A DNA stretch of 64,000 bases from assembly GCA_033032865.1 (NCBI GenBank), contig JAWHQI010000065.1, positions 3,596,001-3,660,000 of the forward strand. The letters are read 5' to 3'. The position numbers and the translations under genes are program-made. Shown here one piece after another: positions 22,151-32,454 of the stretch (its first letter is position 1; each line of letters starts with the position of its first letter). The notes below the pieces were generated by a model. The model was not told the DNA's origin and did not search any database. It saw nothing but the letters and a program-made list of their open reading frames with translations. This DNA comes from Dactylorhiza incarnata (taxonomy: Eukaryota; Streptophyta; Magnoliopsida; Asparagales; Orchidaceae).

Positions 22151-22992
22151 GAAAGGAGAAGAGCTTCGGCCTATAAAAACGGCTTTGGATTGTAGCTTTA
22201 AGAGACATCCCGTGGATCTTGCCATTGCTGTCTGTGAGCCGTCTGCCTTTGGAGCGCCGCCGTGGGCTGCTGCCCTTTGGAGCGCCGCCGCCACCCTTTT
22301 GGGTTAATATTTGGAGAGGCGCCGACTTGGTTGAAGACAGAGAAGTTTGGCCTCTTGTGTTGATGGAGGAGGGCTGACGCTGTTTGTTTTGGAGGAGAAC
22401 CGCCACTGCTGTTGGAGGTTGGAGAAGAGGAGGGCTGCCGCTGTTTGGAGGATCTGGGCCGCCGTTGCCGCCTGGGATCTTGTCGACGCCATCGCCGTCG
22501 CTTGGAGGTTGAAGACGAAGTTGGAAGGGGCTATTCGTAGCCGTCCTTGTTCGTGGATTTGGAGAACGTCATCTTCGACGTTGGACGGATTATCCAATCC
22601 GTCCGGGTAACGCCTCTATCACCGTGTTTATTTTTCTCGCTTCAATATTGTGATTTTGTATCGTGTTGGAAAGAGGGTGCTGTAAAATTCTTTGTGGATT
22701 ATTTTGTGGTGGAGGAGTGGAGATCCTTTGTGGATCGGTGGAGGGAAAGCCTGTATTCCGTGCGTGTGTTTTATCACACATTTTTAGTGGAGGCTTTCCG
22801 GGTTGGACTCCGATCGTCCCGTGGTTTTTCACCCAATTGGGTTTTCCACGTTTAAATTTCTGTGTGCTTTTATTATTTTCTGCATTGTATTTTTCGTTTG
22901 CGTATTTGCATACCGCTCAACGCGGTCGCGCAGGTGCTCGCCAAAATTGCTACAGGTTGCTCTGGTCGGATTGCTTGCTCGCATTCCCAACA
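21786..22992 (+). repeat. 3' LTR of copia A
   Basis: 1,207 bp, longer than the 5' copy mainly through expansion of the (AT)n run at 22091-22145. TATA box at 22172-22178. A purine-rich PPT (GGTGAATGGGGAGATT) precedes it. Confidence 0.93.
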
Positions 22993-23045
22993 TTGATGAG
23001 GGCGAGCACCGTGATCTTAAGTGGGAGAACGCACTCTAAACTTAC

Positions 23046-23095
23046 CTCGTAGTTCTCGCCTCCGCCTAAGCTCTTCTCCCAGTCATCATCGTAAG
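23046..23095 (-). CDS. Candidate internal exon of an unrecognised gene
   Basis: On the minus strand a 50-bp exon has an AG acceptor (before 23095) and a strong donor GAG|GTAAGT (after 23046). It encodes YDDDWEKSLGGGENYE after a split codon. Its phase fits the upstream exon at 23206. I do not recognise the family. The next exon would lie beyond copia A (below 12694), so the gene is broken by that insertion if this reading is right. Confidence 0.4.
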
Positions 23096-23251
23096 CTATT
23101 TCAACCAGTGCATTCCATGAGTTTCATTCAGATACATAAAGCCATTGTATAGCCTTTGATTGTTACATTAATTCTAGGTTAAACATTTAACATAAGGAGG
23201 CATACCTTCTTGGCGCGAAAGCAAGCTGGAAGCATCTAGAGAGGCGGTTCC

Positions 23252-23535
23252 TGTAGGAAAATATTCAAACAAATCGAAGAAGAGAAGTTGAGACTAGAGA
23301 ATTGGTTTCATAATTTTCCATGTCTCAAAAACAGAGCAAGAACATGGAATTTATAGCAGCAAATAGAGAGCCCGCTACACAATATTTTTAAATGCAGTCA
23401 TTACACAACATAAATACCACTCAACTGTTACACAATATTAACTTTATTCAGCTGTTACAAAATATAATGGCTAATGGTTTAAATAAATTGCAACTGTAGA
23501 TTCGATAGTTGATGACCAAATTATTCTTTTCAACA
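23252..23535 (-). repeat. 3' LTR of copia C
   Basis: 284 bp; the plus-strand ends read TGTAGG...CAACA. Confidence 0.9.
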
Positions 23536-23539
23536 CCCC

Positions 23540-26500
23540 CTTTAAGTTGGGCAACCGTTATCTTTAGTCGTGCCCTAAGCGCGAGAAATTTGGAGGGGTG
23601 AAGTGATTTCGTCATCCCGTCGGCGAGCTCTTCTTCAGTCTTCACAAATGCTAGCATGATTTTACATTTTCCACTTGTTCTCGAATGAAGCGGAAGCACA
23701 TCTGAATATGCTTGCTGCGATTATGGAAAATGGGGTTTTTCGCTAAGGCAATGGCAGAGACGTTGTCACATTGCGCTAAGATTGGTCCTGTAAATTCATT
23801 TTCTTTCTTCTTGATAAACTTCAGAATTTGTTGAAGCCATAGGGCTTCACACGCAACATTGGTAAGTGCCATGTAGTCGGCTTTAGTCGAGGAAAGGGCG
23901 ATTGTTTGATGTTTTCGTGTGGACCAGGATATGAGATTTGTGCCTAGAAGAAACACATAGCCGTCAGTGATCTTTCGATCGGCAGGGCTACCTCCCCAAT
24001 TAAAGTCGTTGTAACCATTGAGACAAGCCGATGAATCCTTTGTATAGGTGAGGCCGAAGGTTAGCGTCCCCTGAATGTAGCGGAGAATACGCTTGGCCGC
24101 TGCATAGTGACGCTTGCTGGGATTATACACAAACCTGAACACAAGGTTGACGACATACTCGATGTCCAGTCTTGTGTGAGTAAGATAAATAAGAGACCCA
24201 ACCAAGGATCTATACTTCTCTTCATCTTCCTTCTTCTCTTCATCTTTTCTTTTCTCCAATTCTCACTTGCATTCATAGGAGTGACTGAGGCATTGCAGTT
24301 TTCAAGCTAAAATTTAATAAGTAGGTCTCGTGCATACTTACTTTGGGAAAGGAAAAAAAATGAAATTTGGACTTTAAATTACCTATATTCCCAGAAAGTA
24401 ATTCATGAGCCCCAAATCAGTCATCTCATATTTAGAGTGGAGTTCATCTTTTACTTCCTTAATCTAATGTGTTGATGATCCTGTGATGATACGATCATCA
24501 ACATAAATACATAAGGTTAGGATTTCATTATATTCTCTTCTAGAGTAGATTGAAGGCTCCACAGGGTACCGCTGTAAGCCTTTGGAGATGAGATAACTGT
24601 CGATGTTAGAGTTCCATGCGCACGGTGCTTGTTTTAAACCATATATGACCTTCTTTAAGTTATACACCTTATGCTCACTTCCCTTGACTTCGAACCCTCT
24701 AGGTTGTTCGATATGAATAACTTCATTGATAGTGCTATTGAGAAAGGCTGATTTCACGTCCATTTGATGGACATGATAGTCATGTTGGGCAGCTAGAGCA
24801 AGAATTATACGAATTGTTTCCATGCGGTCCATATGAGCATAAGTTTCATCGTAGTCCCTGCCAGAGATTTGTGAGTATCCCTTGGCAACAATCCTAGCTT
24901 TGTAGCAAATGATCCTACCTTTTCCATTGCATTTTGTTTTATAAATCCATTTAACACCAATAATCTCATAATTAGGGGGTCTTGTGACGAGAATCCAAGT
25001 TTCATTCTTGTTTACCATAGCAATTTCTTGTTCATTGCCTTTGCCCATTACTCTTTGAGTGCAGCTTCCTCATAAGAGATTGGTGTATCTTCAATCTGTA
25101 CTAGATGACAGGACTGATAAGTATCAGAAAGCCTTCTCATCTTGATGGGTCCAGAATCAGCATCAATGTCATGCGTTTCTTCGTCTAGGGGATCATGCCG
25201 AGGTTCATCTTCAACTTCGTCAATGAATGGAATGTTGTCCCCCTGAACAGCTTGATCCTGGAACCCTGGAAGGAAGGAGGCGGAAGAACTTCCAATCTCA
25301 ACGTCAGGTGCCCAAGATGTAGTTGAGGGTAGAGCTGACCAGTCCCACCCGGATCTTCATTAAAAATAACATTGCGAGAAATCTGAAAGGTATTAAGGTA
25401 AGGATTGTATAATCGGTAAGCTTTAGAGTTGTGGAAATACCCGATAAATACAAATTTATCTGCTTTAGCCTTCAATTTATCATTCTTTTCATTTAAAGGA
25501 TATGATAAGCATCCAAATGTTCGAAGGTAACTGATATCAGGTTTTCTGGAGTAGAAGGCTTCATGTGGTGTGCTCTTTTCTAGTGCCTTTGAGGGAGTTC
25601 TGTTGAGAATATAGACCGAAGAATTGCATGCCTCCGCCCAGAAGCTCTTTGGTGTTCAGGTAGTGAGCAACATAGCCCGGACCATCTCCAAAATGGTGCG
25701 GTTGCGGTGTTCGACAACCCCATTTTGATGAGCTGATTCTTTTTTATACCAACAATCTTTGTCAAAATGGAATCCTCTCTTACCTCTCTTACATTTACAA
25801 TAACAAACTTGTAGATTGTGATTGGTCCTCTTACACAATGTGCAGAATAATCCCTGCTTTTATGCATGATGTGAGGGAATTCTTCCTTTCCCCCGGCCTA
25901 TGGTGGAAGATTTCCATGGAGGAGGAGGTTTTGAAGAAGATGAGGAATCAACTTTTCATTATCAGTAGACTTATTGAGTTGCATTTTCATTGAAACACAT
26001 GTTCAAGGGATCCATTTTGCTTCTTGAGTCTTTCTTCATGTGCTAATAGAGATCCCAACAATTGTGTTGGGGAGAGGGATGATAAGTCCCTTGCCTCTTC
26101 TATAGCCATCACAACGGGATTGAAAACAGGGGAGATGCATCTAAGTATTTTGAGAACTATTTTACTATCCTCTATAATCTCTCCCATAATTCTCATTAGT
26201 TTTACTAAGGTTGTAGTTCTTCCAAAAATTCTTTGATAGTTTCTCCTGATTTTATATGAAGATTTTCATAATCTCTCCACATGGTTTGGAGTTTGATGGT
26301 AATTACCTTCTGGGTTCCGACGAATTCTTCATTCAAGGTGTACCATGCCATTTTTGCTGAGGTGGCCCCCATAATGGTTGGAAAAATCTCGTTCGACACA
26401 CTTTGTTGCAACTGTAGCAGCTCACGGGCATTCATCCTCTATTCTTTGCTGATTGTCGGGGTTTGTCCCGCTGCAGCTTTGTCGGAGGTGGGGAGGCCGT

Positions 26501-26660
26501 CGCTTACCGTCTCCCATATATCTTGGGATTCAAATACTGTACGCATTTTGATACTCCAGAAGTCATACATGTCTCTTGTGAAGACAAGAATAAATGTGGA
26601 AGAATACACGGGGGAGTTGGTAGAGGATGACACCGTGATCGAATGCTTCAATGAGAATAT
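23540..26660 (-). pseudogene. Copia C gag-pol remnant
   Basis: In minus sense: gag (MYDFWSIKMRTVFESQDIWE, stop at 26439-26441, then WYTLNEEFVGTQ and IKLQTMWRDYENL), a Cys-rich knuckle (CKRGKRGFHFDKDCWYK), and directly after it the integrase end QNGVVEHRNRTILEMVRAMLL. The protease and most of the integrase core have been deleted. RT follows ([54 protein letters not shown]), then RNase H (DIEYVVNLV, RILRYIQGT, SWSTRKHQTIALSSTKADYMALT, NRSKHIQM). Several frameshifts lie between blocks. The element is dead. Confidence 0.88.
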
Positions 26661-26701
26661 CGACAGGCCAATGAAGTGCCTTGTAATGGCTCTGATACCA
26701 C

Positions 26702-26984
26702 CAACGGAAAATATTCTAACAAATCGAAGAAGAAAAGTGGAGATAAGAGAATTGGTTTCATACTTTTCCATGTCTCAAAAACAGAGCAAGAACATGGACT
26801 TTTATAGCAGCAAATAGAGAGTCCGTTGCAATTTTTAATTGCAGCCATTACACAACATAAATACCACTAAACTGTTACACAATATTAACTTTATTCAACT
26901 GTTACAAAATATAAAATGTCTAATGGTTTTAAATAAATTGTAACTGCAGATTCATAATTGATGGCCAGATTATTCTTTTCAGCA
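26702..26984 (-). repeat. 5' LTR of copia C
   Basis: 283 bp. It is visibly more diverged from its partner than the LTR pairs of copia A or the Sirevirus, so this is an older insertion. Its inner end has lost the CA terminus. Confidence 0.85.
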
Positions 26985-27182
26985 GTTCCATGGCTGGTGG
27001 CGAGGCAAGCTACCCCATAGATGAAGGAGGCTGCTCAATCAACAATGGCATGCATCGATTGATTAAGGGTGTCGCTTCTCCAATGTCGGTAGCAACATGC
27101 CGTCGAACTTGGCGCCGTTGGGAGGAAGCAACCTTACTTGGAAATCTTGTTGGAAGTTAAAAAAATTTGTAGAATATATTAA

Positions 27183-27760
27183 ATAAATTCAGGATGCAAG
27201 AGTGTAAGCCCATATTGTAAGTTAAAGAAAGATTCAGATATTGCTGCAGTAAATCCTACATTATTCAAAAGTCTTGTTGGAAGACTCTGGTACTTGACTT
27301 TTACATGACTAGATATTATATTCGCAGTTGGAGTTGTATGGAGCAAAATCTCCCAAACAAAATCATTTTGTAGAGCAAAATGAATTCTACGATATATATT
27401 AAAAGTACGCCAAATCATGTCTTGTTCTATACTCACACATAAGACAAAACTTTAGCCGGCAATTCAGATGGTGATTATGGAGGTGACGTCGATGACTAGA
27501 AAAACACTACAAGATGCATTTCATATTTACACAACAATATTTTCATGGTGTTTAAAGAAGCAGACCATAAAACTCTCCACCTGTGAAGCGGAATATGTTG
27601 CAGCAGCAGCGTGCATGTGCCAAACAATTTTGTTGAAAATCTATTTGTTGAGCAACATCAGAAACAAGACGACGATAACAAGTCTGTCATTCAGCTTACA
27701 AAAATCTGATGTCGTATAGCCGAATCAAACATATCGACACCAAATCTCATTTTATCGGTG
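27183..27760 (+). pseudogene. Copia RT/RNase H relic
   Basis: Plus-strand pieces in shifting frames: VNPTLFKSLVGRLWYLT, DIIFAVGVV, SWCLKKQTIKLSTCEAEYVA and NQTYRHQ/RIKHIDTKSHFI. This is the end of a copia pol of a family different from A, B and C. LTRs are not seen. Confidence 0.75.
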
Positions 27761-28099
27761 AGCCACCGGTGATAGGGAAACTCCCTCTTCGCTTGAGGAA
27801 GACTCCTCCTGCAGCATCCATGATCTGGAGGATCCTATAGTGGAGGAGATTTCCTTCATTCCCACCGATGTTATCATCACTGATCCACTCATCGGGGAGG
27901 ATCTCATTGTCGATAACATCTCCACAATTTCTATGGGGAATGATGACATGGAGCAGCCTTCTCCCATCATTCATACTAATCAAACTTTTTTTTTTGTTTT
28001 CTGATAAAGCTGCTACCCCTGTGCAGAAGGAGGTGATGGAGCATGAGTAATTTCCTATTCTTAATCCTTATTTTTCGCAGGAGCACAGTAGCATACTGA
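27761..28099 (+). other. Short acidic open stretch, unknown
   Basis: One frame (about 27770-27985) reads Asp/Glu-rich sequence including DLEDPIVEEISFIPTDVI and GEDLIVDNISTISMGNDD before a T-run. It follows the copia relic directly and may belong to it or to the next element. No family recognised. Confidence 0.25.
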
Positions 28100-29708
28100 T
28101 GAATCAGTCCATCAACAATGATTCAAGCCGTGGAGGAGAATTTTCTCCTTCGCCATTTTACATTTTGTATCCCCAACCTACAACAAGTAGGTATTACTAT
28201 CCAAGTAGAGGGATAATTGTCTTATCTTTGTATTGGTAACCGTTACCAACACATATGTTAAGAGAGTTATGTGTGCATTTCGATTTTCCTACTCCAATAA
28301 GTTAGCATTTTATTTCAGCCTGAATAAGTTACGCTAAGTTACGCTGGAGGACATGAAACCCAGAAGTTGTCTTATTTTTATCTGCATTTTATATTTTTTT
28401 AGTCTAGCATAATTAGTTAAGTTTCAGTTGTTGTTTTAGTATTGTTTGCATGCTTGTTTTGATTTTAAGCTAATCAATACTTGTTTTGTTAGTCTATTTT
28501 GTTTTGTCCATGCTAATCCCCTTGCAGGATCCAGACACCTCGCTGACATATTTTGGCCAAGCCGAAACCGGGTGCACACTTTTGTTCAAATACAAATTTC
28601 AGGTCGCCACGGAATGCCCCATTCTCAGGCATTGGGTAATGTATTTCTATCCCACCATGTTTTTCAAATCTTTATTGGCATTGAGGGCAATACATCATTT
28701 AAGTCTGTGTACACGTACATTCATTTCAGCACCTAGTCGCTTCTGATTTGAATAATTGTTAGTTTTTGAGCTCTCTCGCTCTATTTCAAAGTTGTTTGAT
28801 TATGTTAAATTTCTTTTTGAATTTGATTATGAGAGTGGATAGTGACTCGTGCAGTGCCCCTAGTTGCATGCACATGTGTGTAAATCAGATCCATTTCTAG
28901 AATTAATTTCTGTGTATGCTTCCTAGTTTGCATGTTCTATTTATTTAATATCTTCGGTGTCTTCTGACGATTAGCGTAGGAATGCGTGTAGCAAGCTGTT
29001 AGTTAGGTATTATCCGATTTCGACGAAAGGATGTTCTTTCTCAGTGTCTAGAACTTGCTCCTAGTAACTCTTGAAGCATTTGCATAGGCTAATTTAATTT
29101 TGCTAAAATGACTCGGGCCTTTTATTAGATTGATTGAGCCTTTGCATATGTGCATACACTCATCTACCTTTGCATACACTATTGGGACTTGCACCCGTCC
29201 TTTTGGTTCAACCCACCTCAAAGTCACCAAAGCTTAAAATTTCCCAACCTAATTTCACACTTAGACTTGAGCATAATTTCAAAATCTTTTTTCTAACTGT
29301 GATTTGAAGATGTAATGGTTTGAATGAGTGTATTTGAAAATTTTATCATTTGGGTGTTGTTTTGTAAAAAGCTTAAGAGAAAATTTTATTTGAAAAGGGA
29401 AAAGAAAAATTGAAAAGAAAAATGAAAAGAAGAATTTGAATGAAAAAAGAGAGATGTTGTTTGGCGAGTGAGAGTGACCCCATAAGCAAAAAGTTAAGTT
29501 TGGGGGTGTCACTACTCACTTCCTTTTGTTGGTAGACTGATTTTGATGATATCTCTCATTTCAATTTAAGTGTGATTCAAACCTTCATGTTTATCATTGA
29601 CTCACCTCACCTTAAACCCAGGACTTTATGTTTCATCTATATTAAGTTCTAACAATTCGTAGAGTTAGACTTAGTATTGAGGAGAGAGTGTGACCGGGCA
29701 TGCCTATT
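28100..29708 (+). repeat. 3' part of an Athila-like gypsy element
   Basis: The words CATTGAGGGCAATAC (28679-28693) and, further on, GTTAAGTTTGGGGGTG (29493-29508) resemble the landmarks near the 3' end of plant Athila/Tat elements, the second being a PPT. Between them is an A-rich GAAAAGAAAAA stretch (29390-29450). A short frame around 28530-28740 (TSLTYFGQAETGCTLLF, ECPILRHWVMYFYPT) may be the end of the extra ORF. The LTR that should follow 29506 appears truncated by 29708. Confidence 0.4.
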
Positions 29709-30667
29709 GTGGGAACCAATATTTAGTCCAACGAGGAGTTCGGTCCCCTGTGAAGGGGGGCAGCGAGAATCTACTGATCCTTAAGAGGAACCTGGCCGGA
29801 GACTTAGAACTAGACACGGACCCTTGGCTACAACGTGTAGGTCCCACCACACACCCAGAAGATCTTTAGAGCGCTTCCCCTCCCAAGCCAAAGCTGAAGC
29901 TGACACTTTGGAGAGCCTGAGAAGCTAACCAAAATGACCTAAGGAAGAGGAAGCTAAAAACTAGAATCCTCTCTCCAAAGGTGCCCTTCAGAGTCTATAT
30001 ATAGTTTTTCTCTTCTGGCCTGCTAATAGCGCAAATCCGCCTTTTGGTTACACTAACGGCACCCCAAAATGGTCTGCTAACAGCCAAACTTTGATGTTCT
30101 AAGAGGCTCTGGGCAGACCACCCAAGGTATTCAGGTAATTTCACCCTCAGATCCCCCTAGGCGAGTGGTCCGTGAAGGCACCACTCGCCTGACCTCCCGT
30201 GTGCCTGACTCCCTGGCACCCGCAGGGGGAATGGTCCATGAAGGCACCACTCACCGAGTCTTCAGTCTTCTGGGCGAGTGGGGTCCCTCCCCTCAATCTC
30301 CCTTCTACCGATGCATCCGCACCTCTGTTGTGCGAGTGCCTTCACGAATGGGGATTGTACTCACCTTGAAGCTCTTTCATCTTCTCCTGACTTGGGCGAA
30401 TGTTCTCCTTGTGTATTTCTTTGACCATCTCAAGTCTGGGGCCCACTCGACAAATACAGAGTTGTACACAATCCCCGCTCTTTGCGAGTGAGGTACTCGC
30501 TCGGAAAGAAAGTCCAACCCCGCGTATTTGGTGAGTTCATACTGACCTGGAGGGAATCTTTTGGCGGGGCCCTCCACTTTGCTATATATATATCTCAGGC
30601 CGCAGTGCTTATACTGTACATTCCCCTCTTAAACTCCCTTTTTCTTCTTCCCGAGCTTTCGCAATCC
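29709..30667. other. Probable LTR or leader of Tat element D
   Basis: No coding. The sequence changes at TGTGGGAACC (29709). Inverted and direct GGCGAGTG/CACTCGC words recur through 30155-30500. A TATA-like TATATATAT lies at 30583-30591, and a plus-strand ORF begins at 30668. LTR ends cannot be proved here. Confidence 0.35.
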
Positions 30668-31983
30668 ATGGCCTTTATTAGACCGTCGCTGAAACCTCTT
30701 TCACAAGAGAAGCTGGACCGTCTTGCCGCGGTGTGAGAGAAGGAATCTTCTCTTACCGCGAGGTAAGGCACCTGGATTTCGTCTAAGAGGGACCCCAGTT
30801 CTCCCTACCGGCCGAAGAAGGCCAAGGCAGTTAGGAGGGGCTCGATGGTCAACGAGTCTGCGTCGGAGACCCCCCCTCTCTTCTCGCAACCCTCCTGAGA
30901 TTTCACCCAAGGTAATCTATCTTTTCTCGCTTTACCAAAAAAATTGCTAGTGCAGCATCTCAATGTTTATGTTCACCCACAGGAGACACCGACGAAGGGG
31001 GGAGCTCCCGAGACCAACCAGGTGGGTGTCGATGCGATCCCGCCTCCTTCTGAGGACGTCCCGCCGGCTCCGGAGTCCTGCCATCCGGTCACCCCTGGCA
31101 GGGTCCTTCCTGAACCAGGCAAGCTATCATGCTTTCTCGCATACCTTGGTCTTTCTCCATCTTATCTATCTTGCTTCCTGCAGCCTCCACCTTTGGGACT
31201 ACGACACTTCCCCCAATACTGCGCAGACGTTCCCCGACATCGCGTGCCTCTCTGGCACGTGAGATAAACACTCTCCTTGCGCCAGAGCAGGAGCGCCCGA
31301 CCGAGGGTGTACCTGGCCACAACTCCCCTGGTGCTGTCCTAGCCACCACTTCTGCCGCCAACCAGGTACCTCCCCGCCCCGGGAAGGGGAAATCACTTTA
31401 TCCTCCCAGCCAGCCATTCGCAGGGCAACCTAGCCCCTCTCGCCGACACCAAGACAAAGAAACTGTGCCAGGTTAGTCGCTTTACTGGCTATGACTCCAC
31501 TCGTCGAGATTACTACGAAACTTATCTAGTGCTCATTCTCGCAGACTTCCGAGAGGCCTCGCCGATGGACCCTCGATATGAGGATGGAGAAGGAATGTTC
31601 TCACCACCCCTCTCCTGGCAAAATGTCAGATTTCTTTGGCGATCCTGTTGATCCCAGGACGATGAAGGAGTGGATGACCGAGGCTTCTCAGCAAGCTCAT
31701 CCGGATGCAACGAGACCTCGTCAACCAGGTTGATGCGCAACGGGCAACCTTTGAGCGTCGACTAGGCACCCTCGAGTGGGACAACCTGCACCTCATTGGC
31801 GAGATGGAGCGTCAGGGGGGTGGGTGCGAGGAGACTTCTCCTGGGAGGCACATCGCGTGGGCTAGAAACCAAATGCGCTTAGTCCACCAAGAACTTACAG
31901 CGGTAAGTGCGTATTACTACCCGCGAGTGCCTCCGAGGACGGGGAGGCGAGGACGAGGTCGATGGCAGTGGGTTCAATACTAA
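30668..31983 (+). pseudogene. Element D accessory ORF 1 (multi-exon, antisense to the element)
   Basis: An ATG at 30668 (MAFIRPSLKPLSQEKLDRLAAV) lies about 80 bp after a TATA-like box. The frame meets a TGA at 30734. Downstream, open stretches alternate with intron-like gaps that begin GTAAGG, GTAATC or GTTAGT and end CAG (for example 30912-30982 and 31472-31545). The later part is coiled-coil-like (ERRLGTLEWDNLHLIGEMER, ARNQMRLVHQEL). I do not recognise the N-terminal part. A comparable coiled-coil ORF sits in the same relative place in element E (63780-64000). The exon model is tentative. Confidence 0.4.
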
Positions 31984-32327
31984 GCCTACTGGCACTCGCT
32001 CCCTGTATTCTCCTTTCATCATTGTTATTTCTCTTCCTTTCTGCACTGAATATGCAAAGATCGGCTGTGTTTCGCGAACAATTTAGCTGTTTTGAATGAT
32101 AATTATATATTGTGTGATCTCTGTAATTTTGGCGAATGCTATATCGCGTAACCTTTTGCTTTCGCTGCGCTTCAGTTTGTTCTCGTCTGAAGAGTCTTGC
32201 GCGCGGCACTCGCCGCCCGCAGGCGACGGGGTCGCAGGTGGGCTGGCTCAAGTTCCGAGGTGACGGGGTAGCGCGGTCGCTACTCGCACCCCGCGCCTAG
32301 AAAATTCCTTAATTTCCATATTTTCTC

Positions 32328-32335
32328 TATAAATA
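32328..32335 (+). promoter_or_regulatory. TATA box for accessory ORF 2 of element D
   Basis: CTATAAATAG sits 120 bp upstream of the ATG at 32455, followed by a pyrimidine-rich leader. This position suits a dedicated promoter reading against the element's own sense strand. Confidence 0.5.
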
Positions 32336-32454
32336 GTCGGCCCACCCACCGCCTTTATCACTTTTCATTCCAGCCTCTCTCTTCCCTCTCTTGCTCTCAC
32401 GCCAACACTCACCCTTCTCTCTAGAAAACTTTGCGAGACACTTCAAACTCCGCG

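Larger units (their letters stand above)
12695..22992 (+). mobile_element. Ty1/copia element A (host of a nested gypsy element)
   Basis: TGTTGGG...CCCAACA LTRs at both ends are flanked by the 5-bp duplication TTGAT (12690-12694, 22993-22997). Total span is 10.3 kb, of which 3.66 kb plus a 5-bp duplication is the nested element. The LTRs differ at scattered sites and in the length of an internal (AT)n run. Gag-pol order (gag, protease, integrase, RT, RNase H) proves copia. The reading frame is broken in several places, so it is non-autonomous now. Confidence 0.95.
23252..26984 (-). mobile_element. Ty1/copia element C, internally deleted
   Basis: Short LTRs of about 284 bp, with duplication GTTCC at both sides (23247-23251, 26985-26989). 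Minus-strand start TGCTGAAAAG at 26984. A Met-tRNA primer site lies at 26688-26700, and an AAAGGGGG PPT abuts the 3' LTR at 23536-23543. At 3.7 kb it is smaller than a full copia. Short LTRs suggest an Ale/Retrofit-like lineage. Confidence 0.92.
23206..27035 (-). pseudogene. Candidate exon split by copia C
   Basis: Joining 27035-26985 to 23251-23206 across copia C (one copy of GTTCC removed) gives a minus-strand open stretch. It contains SFIYGVACLATSH and DASSLLSRQE, ending at a donor AAG|GTATGC, phase 1. The Ser/Ala-rich, uncharged character would suit an organelle-targeting peptide. No clean ATG precedes it, and a TGA sits directly upstream. The intron to the next exon is 110 bp. Function unknown. 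Confidence 0.35.
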
